This document shows positions 1 to 5,129 of a stretch of 5,129 nucleotides of DNA, in pieces. Made by a program: the position numbers and the translations under genes. This stretch comes from JBEKYH01 sp049511115 (lineage in GTDB: Bacteria; Planctomycetota; Phycisphaerae; Tepidisphaerales; Tepidisphaeraceae): NCBI GenBank assembly GCA_049511115.1, contig JBEKYH010000385.1, forward strand, positions 1 through 5,129, read 5' to 3'. Every line of letters begins with the position of its first letter. Positions within the stretch are counted from its first letter, which is position 1. Under the pieces are notes generated by a model, which saw nothing but the letters and a program-made list of their open reading frames with translations, did no database searches and had not been told where the DNA came from.

Positions 1-870
1 TTTGATAAGACTACCGGTTCAATCACGACCGGCACATTCAAGGGCGCATTGCTTCTCAAGGGAGGTCCGTACCTCCATCTCATCGGCGCGACGCTGAGCA
101 ACTGGTCGCTGAAACAAATCAGCTCCGCAGCGGAAGGCAATGAAGCGATCGTAAACATTACCGGCGACTACACCGCGACGCCGGAAGTTCAAGCGGCGCG
201 CGGCGGTAGAAACGCCGCACCTGTGTCAACGACGAATCCCTCGGTAGCGGAAGTCAGCTTTCAGGTCCGCATCGACGGTACGGGCGCGATCATCACGAAA
301 TACACTCTGGACAAATTTGATCTCGCGCCGCCTGCAACGCGCAACCTGCCCTGGAACAACACCAACGCCGGCGGCTATCAGGAAGTCGGCATCACCTTTC
401 TGGTGAATGGGCAGGTGGACCAACTTGCCTGGAGTCGCAAGGGACTTTGGTCTGCATATCCTGACGATCATATCGCCCGCAATCAGGGCATAGCGATGCG
501 CAAAGGAGAGACTCCTGTGGTGAACGTGAAGCCTGCCTGGTCCTGGTCGATGGATGAAACTCCCGCCGGCCGGGGAAGCAACGACTTCCGCAGCCAGAAG
601 GAAAACATCTACTTTGCCTCGGCGATCATCAGCCATTCCGGTGCGGCCGTCCGAGCCGAGTCTACGGGCGCCGATGCGGTGCGGCTTGAAGTCACGGACC
701 CTTCACAGCCTGAATCCGATCTGCGAATGAACATCAACAATGAGTGGAATTACCGCAACCTCGGTCTGGGCAATTACACCAAGCCGACGGTGATTGTGAA
801 AACTGGTTACACGAATGCCGTGCGGATTCGTCTGACCGACAGTGCGGAGGCGAATTCGCCGTCGCCCTGA
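1..870 (+). CDS. GH2 family glycoside hydrolase (beta-galactosidase-type), C-terminal part only
   Basis: The reading frame is open from the first base, so the gene begins upstream; 289 residues are visible, ending in TGA at 868-870. It resembles the C-terminal beta-sandwich (Bgal_small_N, LacZ domain 5) of GH2 enzymes. Visible residues 144-160 carry W-S-R-K-G-L-W-S-x-Y-P-D-D-H-I-A-R, matching the family's W-x-G-x-G-P-x-E-x-Y-P-D region. Further on are an N-D-F-R-S-Q-K-x-N-I-Y segment and a terminal L-R-M-N-I-N-N-E-W-N-Y stretch, both recalled from bacterial GH2 relatives. The family hydrolyses terminal beta-linked sugars, most often galactose, but the two catalytic glutamates lie outside the window, so the substrate cannot be read here. 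The protein is probably exported like its neighbours, but its N-terminus is not visible. An Ala/Arg/Gly-rich loop at about residues 64-81 looks inserted between two strands. Alternatives are a GH2 glycosidase of other specificity. I am fairly sure of the family, not of the substrate. Confidence 0.8.
   Translation, partial: FDKTTGSITTGTFKGALLLKGGPYLHLIGATLSNWSLKQISSAAEGNEAIVNITGDYTATPEVQAARGGRNAAPVSTTNPSVAEVSFQVRIDGTGAIITKYTLDKFDLAPPATRNLPWNNTNAGGYQEVGITFLVNGQVDQLAWSRKGLWSAYPDDHIARNQGIAMRKGETPVVNVKPAWSWSMDETPAGRGSNDFRSQKENIYFASAIISHSGAAVRAESTGADAVRLEVTDPSQPESDLRMNINNEWNYRNLGLGNYTKPTVIVKTGYTNAVRIRLTDSAEANSPSP
190..243 (+). other. Low-complexity Ala/Arg/Gly/Thr loop inside the GH2 C-terminal domain
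   Basis: Visible residues 64-81 (Q-A-A-R-G-G-R-N-A-A-P-V-S-T-T-N-P-S) interrupt two regular beta-strand-like segments, one ending near I-T-G-D-Y and the other starting near E-V-S-F-Q-V. The composition is poor in hydrophobic residues and suggests a disordered surface loop. It resembles inserts in the downstream GH95 enzyme. That it is an insertion relative to relatives is inferred from memory of the family, not from an alignment. Confidence 0.45.
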
Positions 871-939
871 GCATTCCTGACGTGTATGTCCTTTCGCCCC
901 AGTTAAGGTTTTTCTGTTCAATGCCGTCAACGCAAACGT

Positions 940-943
940 GGAG
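940..943 (+). promoter_or_regulatory. Ribosome binding site (GGAG) of the GH95 gene
   Basis: GGAG lies 6 bases before the ATG at 950 and 9 before the ATG at 953. It overlaps the in-frame GTG at 938, which has no comparable purine tract upstream. This favours an ATG start at 950 (or 953) over the longer GTG form. Confidence 0.6.
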
Positions 944-949
944 CGCTCT

Positions 950-3322
950 ATGATGAAGTCAAGATTTGCCCGCCTTGGAATCGTGGTTTGTCTATTTGCG
1001 CAAACGTTTTCTATTTCGCGTCTTCTGGCCTCGGATTTGGTATTGCGATATGACGCGCCGGCCCCAATCAGCAATGCCGGCTGGATGCAGGCCAACCCAA
1101 TTGGCAACGGCCGCATTGGCGCCATGATTTTCGGCGGCACGGCCGAGGAACGCATTCAGTTCAACGACATCTCGCTTTGGACCGGCGATGAAAAGGTCTA
1201 CGGAGCCTATCAGGCGTTCGGCGATCTTCATATCGCACTGCCTGGTCAGGATCAAAACGTCACGAACTACTCCCGCACGCTTGACCTTGAACACTCACTT
1301 GAGCGTGTGAGTTACACCGTCAATGGAATCAATTATTTCCGCGAATATTTCGCCAGCCACCCGGCGGAGGTGATGGTCTTCCGTCTGACCGCCGACAAAC
1401 CCGGTGGATACACCGGCAAGATCGATCTCACCGACATGCACAACGCCCCGATCACCGCCGCCGGCAATCGAATTACCCTCACCGGCGATCTATCGAAGTA
1501 CACGCCGCCGGCCAGCCGCGCCGGACGCGGACGCGGTCCGGTCAAATCCACCAACCAGATGCTTTATGAAGCACAAGCCGAAGTGCTTAACGAGGGTGGG
1601 AAACTCACCGTCGACGGCAACGCGATTTCCTTTGAAGGTTGCGATTCCCTGACCATCATCCTCGGCGCCGGCACCAGCTACATCATCGACTACGACAAAA
1701 AATTCCAGGGCGAAAATCCCCATGACCGCATCACCGCGCAAGTCGATGCCGCCGCTAAACGAAGCGAACCCGACTTGCTCGCCGAACATGAAGCGGATTT
1801 CGCCGCGCTTTTTAATCGCGTCAGCCTGAATGTGGGTGATACCCCCGCTGATCGCCGTTCACTTACGACCCCACAGCGCCTTGCCGCGTACACCAAAGAC
1901 GGCAATGATCCCGGCCTGGAAGCGGCGTTCTTCCAGTTCGGCCGGTATCTGATGATTTCCTGCTCGCGCGACACGCTGCCCGCCAACTTGCAGGGTCTCT
2001 GGAACAACAGCAACACGCCCTCATGGAGCAGCGATTATCACACCAATATCAACATCGAGATGAACTATTGGCTTGCCGAGCCGGCGAATCTGAGCGAATG
2101 CACGACGCCGCTGTTTAATTTCGTGGAGGGGATGATCCCCGCCTACCGCAAATTGGTCGCCGAGACCGCGGCCCGATCAATGGCTGCTCCGCCCCGCGCG
2201 GCGCCGTCCACTCGGCCGGCCGGTCGCGGCGCCACGCGGCCGCCAGAAGAGACGTTTCTCGCCGCCGATGGCAAACCCGTCCGCGGCTGGACCGTCCGCA
2301 CCGAATCCAATCCCTTCGGCTATATGAGTTACAACTGGAACAAGTCCGGCAACGCCTGGTATGCCCAGCATTTCTGGGAGCATTACGCGTTCACTCAAGA
2401 CAAGGAATTCCTGGCCAACAACGCGTATCCGCTCATGAAGGAAGTCTGCGAGTTCTGGCAGGACAGCCTCAAAAAGGAACCCGACGGCACCCTCGTCGCC
2501 CCCAATGGCTGGTCGCCCGAACACGGGCCGATTCAGGACGGCGTCAGCTACGACCAGGAAATCATCTGGGATTTATTCGATAACACCGTTCATGCCGCCG
2601 ATGCATTGGGCGTCGATAAGGAATTCCGCGATCAGATTGCCGACATGCGCGATCATCTTGCCAAACCCGGCATCGGCAGTTGGGGCCAGTTGCTCGAATG
2701 GCGGCACGAGCTTCAAAACCCCACTCCGCCGGAACTGGATACGCCCAACGATCATCACCGCCATGCTTCGCAATTATTTGGTCTTTATCCCGGCCATCAG
2801 ATATCGCTTCTGACGCCGGATTTATTGAAAGCCGCGACGGTCTCTCTTAACGCGCGGGGAATTGAAGGAAGCACGGAATGGTCGTTTGCATGGAAGATAT
2901 CCTTCTGGGCTCGCCTGCTCAACGGCGATCAGGCGCACGTCATGTTGCAACATGAATTGAGCGCCTCCGCGACCGCACGCGCCGCCGGCACATCCGCCAA
3001 TCTCTTTGAGAATTATCCGCCATTCCAGATCGACGGCAATTTCGGTGCGACGGCCGGCATTTGCGAAATGCTCCTGCAAAGCCAAACGGGAGAAATTCAT
3101 CTTCTTCCGGCGCTGCCGACTGCTTGGGCCAATGGCTCCGTGAAGGGTCTCCGTGCTCGCGGCGGATTTGAAGTGGACATCGCATGGCAGAATGGCAAAT
3201 TAACCGGCGCGACGATTCGCAGTATCGCAGGCAACGGCGGAAAAGTTCGCTACAACGATAAGGTTGTGGATTTGAATCTCAAACCCGGCGAGTCGAAAAC
3301 AATCGGCGCGGAATTGCAGTAG
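950..3322 (+). CDS. GH95 alpha-L-fucosidase, exported (Sec)
   Basis: This 790-residue enzyme has the normal GH95 length and should remove non-reducing terminal L-fucose, typically alpha-1,2-linked to galactose, with inversion of configuration. Residues 1-27 form a Sec signal peptide: a basic start (M-M-K-S-R-F-A-R), a hydrophobic core, and likely cleavage after L-L-A. The N-terminal beta-domain shows N-P-I-G-N-G-R-I-G-A-M at 49-59 and L-W-T-G-D at 76-80. The (alpha/alpha)6 barrel shows N-L-Q-G-L-W, then H-T-N-I-N with N366 and N368, S-P-E with general acid E524, and Q-I-D-G-N-F-G with D695. By motif position these match N421, N423, E566 and D766 of Bifidobacterium bifidum AfcA. H364 is the residue reported to favour fucose over L-galactose. 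Two Pro/Arg/Gly/Ala-rich inserts lie at about 185-197 and 409-433. A GTG start at 938 would add four residues, but the GGAG placement favours ATG 950. It lies 79 bases after the GH2 gene and 53 before a GH29 gene, consistent with an operon. Confidence 0.96.
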   Translation: MMKSRFARLGIVVCLFAQTFSISRLLASDLVLRYDAPAPISNAGWMQANPIGNGRIGAMIFGGTAEERIQFNDISLWTGDEKVYGAYQAFGDLHIALPGQDQNVTNYSRTLDLEHSLERVSYTVNGINYFREYFASHPAEVMVFRLTADKPGGYTGKIDLTDMHNAPITAAGNRITLTGDLSKYTPPASRAGRGRGPVKSTNQMLYEAQAEVLNEGGKLTVDGNAISFEGCDSLTIILGAGTSYIIDYDKKFQGENPHDRITAQVDAAAKRSEPDLLAEHEADFAALFNRVSLNVGDTPADRRSLTTPQRLAAYTKDGNDPGLEAAFFQFGRYLMISCSRDTLPANLQGLWNNSNTPSWSSDYHTNINIEMNYWLAEPANLSECTTPLFNFVEGMIPAYRKLVAETAARSMAAPPRAAPSTRPAGRGATRPPEETFLAADGKPVRGWTVRTESNPFGYMSYNWNKSGNAWYAQHFWEHYAFTQDKEFLANNAYPLMKEVCEFWQDSLKKEPDGTLVAPNGWSPEHGPIQDGVSYDQEIIWDLFDNTVHAADALGVDKEFRDQIADMRDHLAKPGIGSWGQLLEWRHELQNPTPPELDTPNDHHRHASQLFGLYPGHQISLLTPDLLKAATVSLNARGIEGSTEWSFAWKISFWARLLNGDQAHVMLQHELSASATARAAGTSANLFENYPPFQIDGNFGATAGICEMLLQSQTGEIHLLPALPTAWANGSVKGLRARGGFEVDIAWQNGKLTGATIRSIAGNGGKVRYNDKVVDLNLKPGESKTIGAELQ
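1502..1540 (+). other. Pro/Arg/Gly-rich insert in the GH95 beta-domain
   Basis: Residues 185-197 (T-P-P-A-S-R-A-G-R-G-R-G-P) form a short low-complexity stretch of GC-rich codons. It sits between a domain segment ending L-T-G-D-L-S-K-Y and the strand starting M-L-Y-E-A-Q. It looks like an expanded surface loop with an R-G-R-G core. No function is evident. Confidence 0.5.
2174..2248 (+). other. Ala/Pro/Arg-rich insert in the GH95 catalytic barrel
   Basis: Residues 409-433 are almost entirely Ala, Pro, Arg, Gly, Ser and Thr, with a P-A-G-R-G-A core. They interrupt the helix-to-loop step between the Y-R-K-L-V-A-E-T-A helix and the conserved R-G-W-x-V segment at 445-449. In most GH95 enzymes I know, these two elements are separated by only a few residues. 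The DNA is GC-rich and contains the 10-base palindrome CGGCCGGCCG at 2213-2222. The segment is probably a disordered loop; it keeps the frame, and the catalytic motifs downstream are intact. Confidence 0.6.
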
Positions 3323-3364
3323 AGATTGATCGCAGACCACGGATAGCAAACCCATTCAGATACC

Positions 3365-3370
3365 GAGGAG
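3365..3370 (+). promoter_or_regulatory. Ribosome binding site (GAGGAG) of the first GH29 gene
   Basis: GAGGAG ends 5 bases before the ATG at 3376 and is the strongest Shine-Dalgarno match in the window. It supports that start, which also places the twin-arginine motif at residues 6-7. The 53-base gap around it shows no convincing terminator or promoter. Confidence 0.75.
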
Positions 3371-3375
3371 CAACC

Positions 3376-4842
3376 ATGAACAAATTCACCCGGCGGCAAT
3401 TTAATTCCATGCTTGCGGCAATTCCCGCGTTGTCTCTGCTGGATCGTCCATTGGGCGCATTCGCTCAAGCGACCGCCCCGGCCGAAGTCGATGGCCCATT
3501 TAAGCCGACCTGGGAATCAGTTTCAGCCCACAAGCCAGTGACCTGGTACAACGACGCCAAATTCGGCATTTCGATGCATTGGGGCCTTTTCTCCGTGCCG
3601 GCACATCAAAGCGAGTGGTACGTCCAGCACATGTATGGAGATGCGGCGATTGCCAAGTGGCACGCCGAGCACTTCGGCCCGCAGGATAAATTCGGCTACA
3701 AGGATTTCATGCCGATGTTCACGCTGGCCAAATGGGATCCGGACGAATGGGCACAGCTTTTCAAAGACTCTGGCGCCAAGTACGTCATGCCGACCGTTGA
3801 GCACCATGACGGCTTCTCGCTATGGGATAGCTCGGTCAATCGCTTCAATGCCAAAAACTACGGGCCGAAGAGGGATATCGTGCTGGAGATGTCAACGGCG
3901 ATTCGCAAGCAGGGCCTGAAATTCGGGGCCTGCAATCACAGCATGGAACATTTCAATTTCATCAATCCGCTGCCCGGTTTGAAGACCGATCTATACGACC
4001 CGGATTGGAAGGATTTCTACAGCGTCGCCGATCGCAGCGCCGCGGCAAGACAGAAATTCAATGCCAATTGGCTGGCCAAAAATATAGAACTGATCGAAAA
4101 GTATGAGCTTGATACGCTTTGGTGGGACAACGGCGCCAATGGGCGGAATTACGATCCGCTGAAGCTTGCAGTGTTCGCGCATTTCTATAACCGCGCCCTG
4201 CAATGGGGCAAAGACGTGCAGATGATTACTAAAGGCAATTGCTCGCTCGGCGGGCACGTCGAGGATTACGAACGCCAGCAACGCGGCGCGACGACTATCC
4301 AAGCGGCGCCGTTTGAAGTGCACGATTCGCCCGGTTCACGGTGGTGCTACCTCACGGACGATCATCTCTGGCCCAGCTTTGACATCATCTGGCGGATCGT
4401 TGAGAACACCAGCCGCAACGGCAACCTACTTTTCAACATCGGTCCCAAACCCGACGGAACCATCGGCGATGATTACAAGCGGCTGCTGACCGACGCCGGC
4501 AAATGGCTGAAGGTCAACGGAGAAGCGATCTACGCCACGCGCCCCTGGAAGAAATTCGGCGAAGGCAAGTCGCTGAACAACAATCCGCGCTACACGGCGG
4601 AGGATATTCGCTTTACCACCAAGGGGGATTCTTTATATGCCATCTTCCTGGCATGGCCGCAGGGAGAGGGCGTGGTGACCTCGCTTGGTACGGCGGCGGG
4701 AAAGGTGAATAAGGTTGAGATGCTCGGAAGCGGCGAGTTGAAGTTCAGCCAGGACGAAGGCGGCCTGAAAGTGACCATGCCGGCGGACAAGCCGTGTGAT
4801 TTCGCCTATGCCCTGAAGATTTCCGGCGTGAGTTTAAGTTAG
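3376..4842 (+). CDS. GH29 alpha-L-fucosidase, exported with a Tat-like signal
   Basis: This 488-residue enzyme has normal GH29 length and should hydrolyse alpha-L-fucosides with retention. The N-terminus carries T-R-R-Q-F (5-9), a hydrophobic stretch and likely cleavage after A-F-A at about residue 30. This is a twin-arginine signal, implying export after folding. The (beta/alpha)8 barrel begins at W-Y-N-D-A-K-F-G; M-H-W-G-L-F-S-V-P-A (from 67) and E-H-H-D-G-F (142-147) are hallmark fucose-binding motifs. L-W-W-D-N-G gives D251 as the likely nucleophile. E314 in P-F-E-V aligns by motif with the W-E-x-C segment holding the acid/base in human FUCA1, which is less certain. R-N-G-N-L-L-F-N-I-G-P (from about 354) is the conserved end of the barrel, followed by a C-terminal beta-sandwich from about 390. 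Oddities are Glu in place of the usual Lys before H-H and S-R-W-C-Y in place of S-W-G-Y. The gene ends 23 bases before another GH29-like gene, so linkage specificity may be split between the two. Confidence 0.96.
   Translation: MNKFTRRQFNSMLAAIPALSLLDRPLGAFAQATAPAEVDGPFKPTWESVSAHKPVTWYNDAKFGISMHWGLFSVPAHQSEWYVQHMYGDAAIAKWHAEHFGPQDKFGYKDFMPMFTLAKWDPDEWAQLFKDSGAKYVMPTVEHHDGFSLWDSSVNRFNAKNYGPKRDIVLEMSTAIRKQGLKFGACNHSMEHFNFINPLPGLKTDLYDPDWKDFYSVADRSAAARQKFNANWLAKNIELIEKYELDTLWWDNGANGRNYDPLKLAVFAHFYNRALQWGKDVQMITKGNCSLGGHVEDYERQQRGATTIQAAPFEVHDSPGSRWCYLTDDHLWPSFDIIWRIVENTSRNGNLLFNIGPKPDGTIGDDYKRLLTDAGKWLKVNGEAIYATRPWKKFGEGKSLNNNPRYTAEDIRFTTKGDSLYAIFLAWPQGEGVVTSLGTAAGKVNKVEMLGSGELKFSQDEGGLKVTMPADKPCDFAYALKISGVSLS
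3490..3521 (+). repeat. GH29 N-terminal segment shared with the next gene (copy 1)
   Basis: This stretch, encoding D-G-P-F-K-P-T-W-E-S-V, matches 5043-5074 in the following gene at 27 of 32 bases by hand count. A second match follows in both genes: the 14 bases GACGCCAAATTCGG at 3553-3566 recur exactly at 5115-5128. These are homologous coding segments, not a mobile repeat. Confidence 0.7.
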
Positions 4843-4853
4843 CACAGACAGAC

Positions 4854-4858
4854 GAAGG
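4854..4858 (+). promoter_or_regulatory. Ribosome binding site (GAAGG) of the second GH29 gene
   Basis: GAAGG lies 7 bases before the ATG at 4866, within the 23-base gap after the first GH29 stop codon. The spacing is good and the match moderate. The short gap argues for translation from a shared message. Confidence 0.55.
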
Positions 4859-4865
4859 CATAGCC

Positions 4866-5129
4866 ATGAAGACGCGATTGCTGGTGTTTTTGAGTGTCGT
4901 TTTGATCTGCGCGCCGTTACACGCGCAAGTGATGCCCAAACCAGAGCCAATCCCTGATCTGCCGGCTCCCAAGCCGCCGGGGTCGGTTGCGTTGGGCGAT
5001 CCGAAGAATTTCCCGGAAGTGAAGTTAACTTTTCCGATTGCTGACGGCCCATATGAGCCGACCTGGGATTCCGTCGCCCAAAACTATCCGTCGAAAGAGC
5101 AGGCGTGGCTGCGTGACGCCAAATTCGGA
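4866..5129 (+). CDS. Second GH29-like alpha-L-fucosidase, N-terminal part only (Sec signal)
   Basis: The frame is open from ATG 4866 to the window edge, giving 88 residues with no stop. Residues 1-20 form a Sec signal peptide (M-K-T-R, then a hydrophobic core, then A-P-L-H-A with cleavage before Q-V). A proline-rich linker follows at about 24-38 (P-K-P-E-P-I-P-D-L-P-A-P-K-P-P). Residues 60-70 (D-G-P-Y-E-P-T-W-D-S-V) and 80-88 (A-W-L-R-D-A-K-F-G) match the start of the GH29 barrel in the preceding gene. The W-x-R-D-A-K-F-G form is typical of GH29 proteins that continue with an H-W-G motif. The catalytic part is outside the window, so activity cannot be judged. The cysteine in L-I-C-A is not in a proper lipobox, so I do not call a lipoprotein. 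The gene starts 23 bases after its neighbour and is probably co-translated. I am fairly sure of the family from the short match, but not of its specificity. Confidence 0.82.
   Translation, partial: MKTRLLVFLSVVLICAPLHAQVMPKPEPIPDLPAPKPPGSVALGDPKNFPEVKLTFPIADGPYEPTWDSVAQNYPSKEQAWLRDAKFG
5043..5074 (+). repeat. GH29 N-terminal segment shared with the previous gene (copy 2)
   Basis: This is the counterpart of 3490-3521 (27 of 32 bases the same). Between this segment and the shared 14-base match at 5115-5128 there are 9 more bases than in the first gene, so the frame is kept with three extra codons. This supports descent from a common GH29 ancestor. Confidence 0.7.

Noticed and set aside
226..636. 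Antisense open frames opposite the GH2 gene, and similar ones opposite the GH95 and GH29 genes
   Set aside because: All lie opposite strongly conserved enzyme domains, have biased compositions typical of reverse frames in GC-rich DNA, and match no family I know.
871..949. Possible terminator or promoter between the GH2 and GH95 genes
   Set aside because: I find no GC-rich hairpin followed by a T run and no convincing -35/-10 pair. The short T-rich patch near 908-915 is not preceded by a stem.
744..953. Open frame on the + strand bridging the end of the GH2 gene and the start of the GH95 gene
   Set aside because: It lies mostly in the wrong frame of the GH2 gene, has no recognisable domain, and its end overlaps the GH95 start. 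It reads as a shadow frame.
1002..1009. Palindrome AAACGTTT resembling the core of a LacI-family operator
   Set aside because: It is only 8 bases, lies inside the GH95 signal-peptide coding region, and the flanks are not symmetrical. A partial CGCAAACGT copy at 931-939 is likely chance.
4905..4916. Possible lipobox (L-I-C-A) in the second GH29 signal peptide
   Set aside because: The residue before Cys is Ile, not Gly, Ala or Ser, and a normal signal peptidase I site (L-H-A before Q) follows.
1..5129. CRISPR arrays, tRNA or rRNA genes, insertion sequences, phage or defence genes
   Set aside because: I saw no spaced direct repeats, RNA gene signatures, terminal inverted repeats or transposase motifs. 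The window is almost fully accounted for by four glycosidase genes.

Overview
The window reads as a piece of a carbohydrate-degradation locus from a free-living bacterium. It is moderately GC-rich (high 50s percent by eye, not counted). All four genes lie on the + strand, and the three whose 5' ends are visible encode exported enzymes. The enzyme set, a Tat-type signal on one enzyme, and Ala/Pro/Arg/Gly-rich inserts inside otherwise ordinary enzyme folds suggest a soil or aquatic polysaccharide degrader. The PVC group (Planctomycetota, possibly Phycisphaerae-like, or Verrucomicrobiota) is my best guess and Acidobacteriota an alternative. This is inference, because the window holds no phylogenetic marker.

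Layout: (1) 1-870 is the C-terminal part of a large GH2, beta-galactosidase-type glycoside hydrolase whose catalytic domain lies upstream of the window. (2) After 79 bases, 950-3322 is a complete GH95 alpha-L-fucosidase with a Sec signal peptide and all the expected catalytic residues. (3) After 53 bases, 3376-4842 is a complete GH29 alpha-L-fucosidase with a Tat-like twin-arginine signal. (4) After 23 bases, 4866-5129 is the start of a second GH29-like enzyme with a Sec signal peptide and a proline-rich linker, cut off by the window edge. The gaps hold ribosome binding sites but no terminator or promoter that I can support, so the genes are probably co-transcribed.

Functionally the genes fit together as a fucose-removal module. 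GH95 enzymes are typically inverting alpha-1,2-fucosidases, GH29 enzymes are retaining fucosidases with other linkage preferences, and a GH2 beta-galactosidase could remove the galactose exposed once its fucose is gone. Plausible substrates are fucosylated plant glycans such as xyloglucan or pectin side chains, or host and algal fucosylated glycans. No sulfatase is visible, so fucoidan is not specifically supported.

I do not see an entirely new kind of system here. The points most worth a second look are the two adjacent GH29 genes that share DNA-level similarity but carry different export signals, and the low-complexity inserts recurring in neighbouring enzymes.
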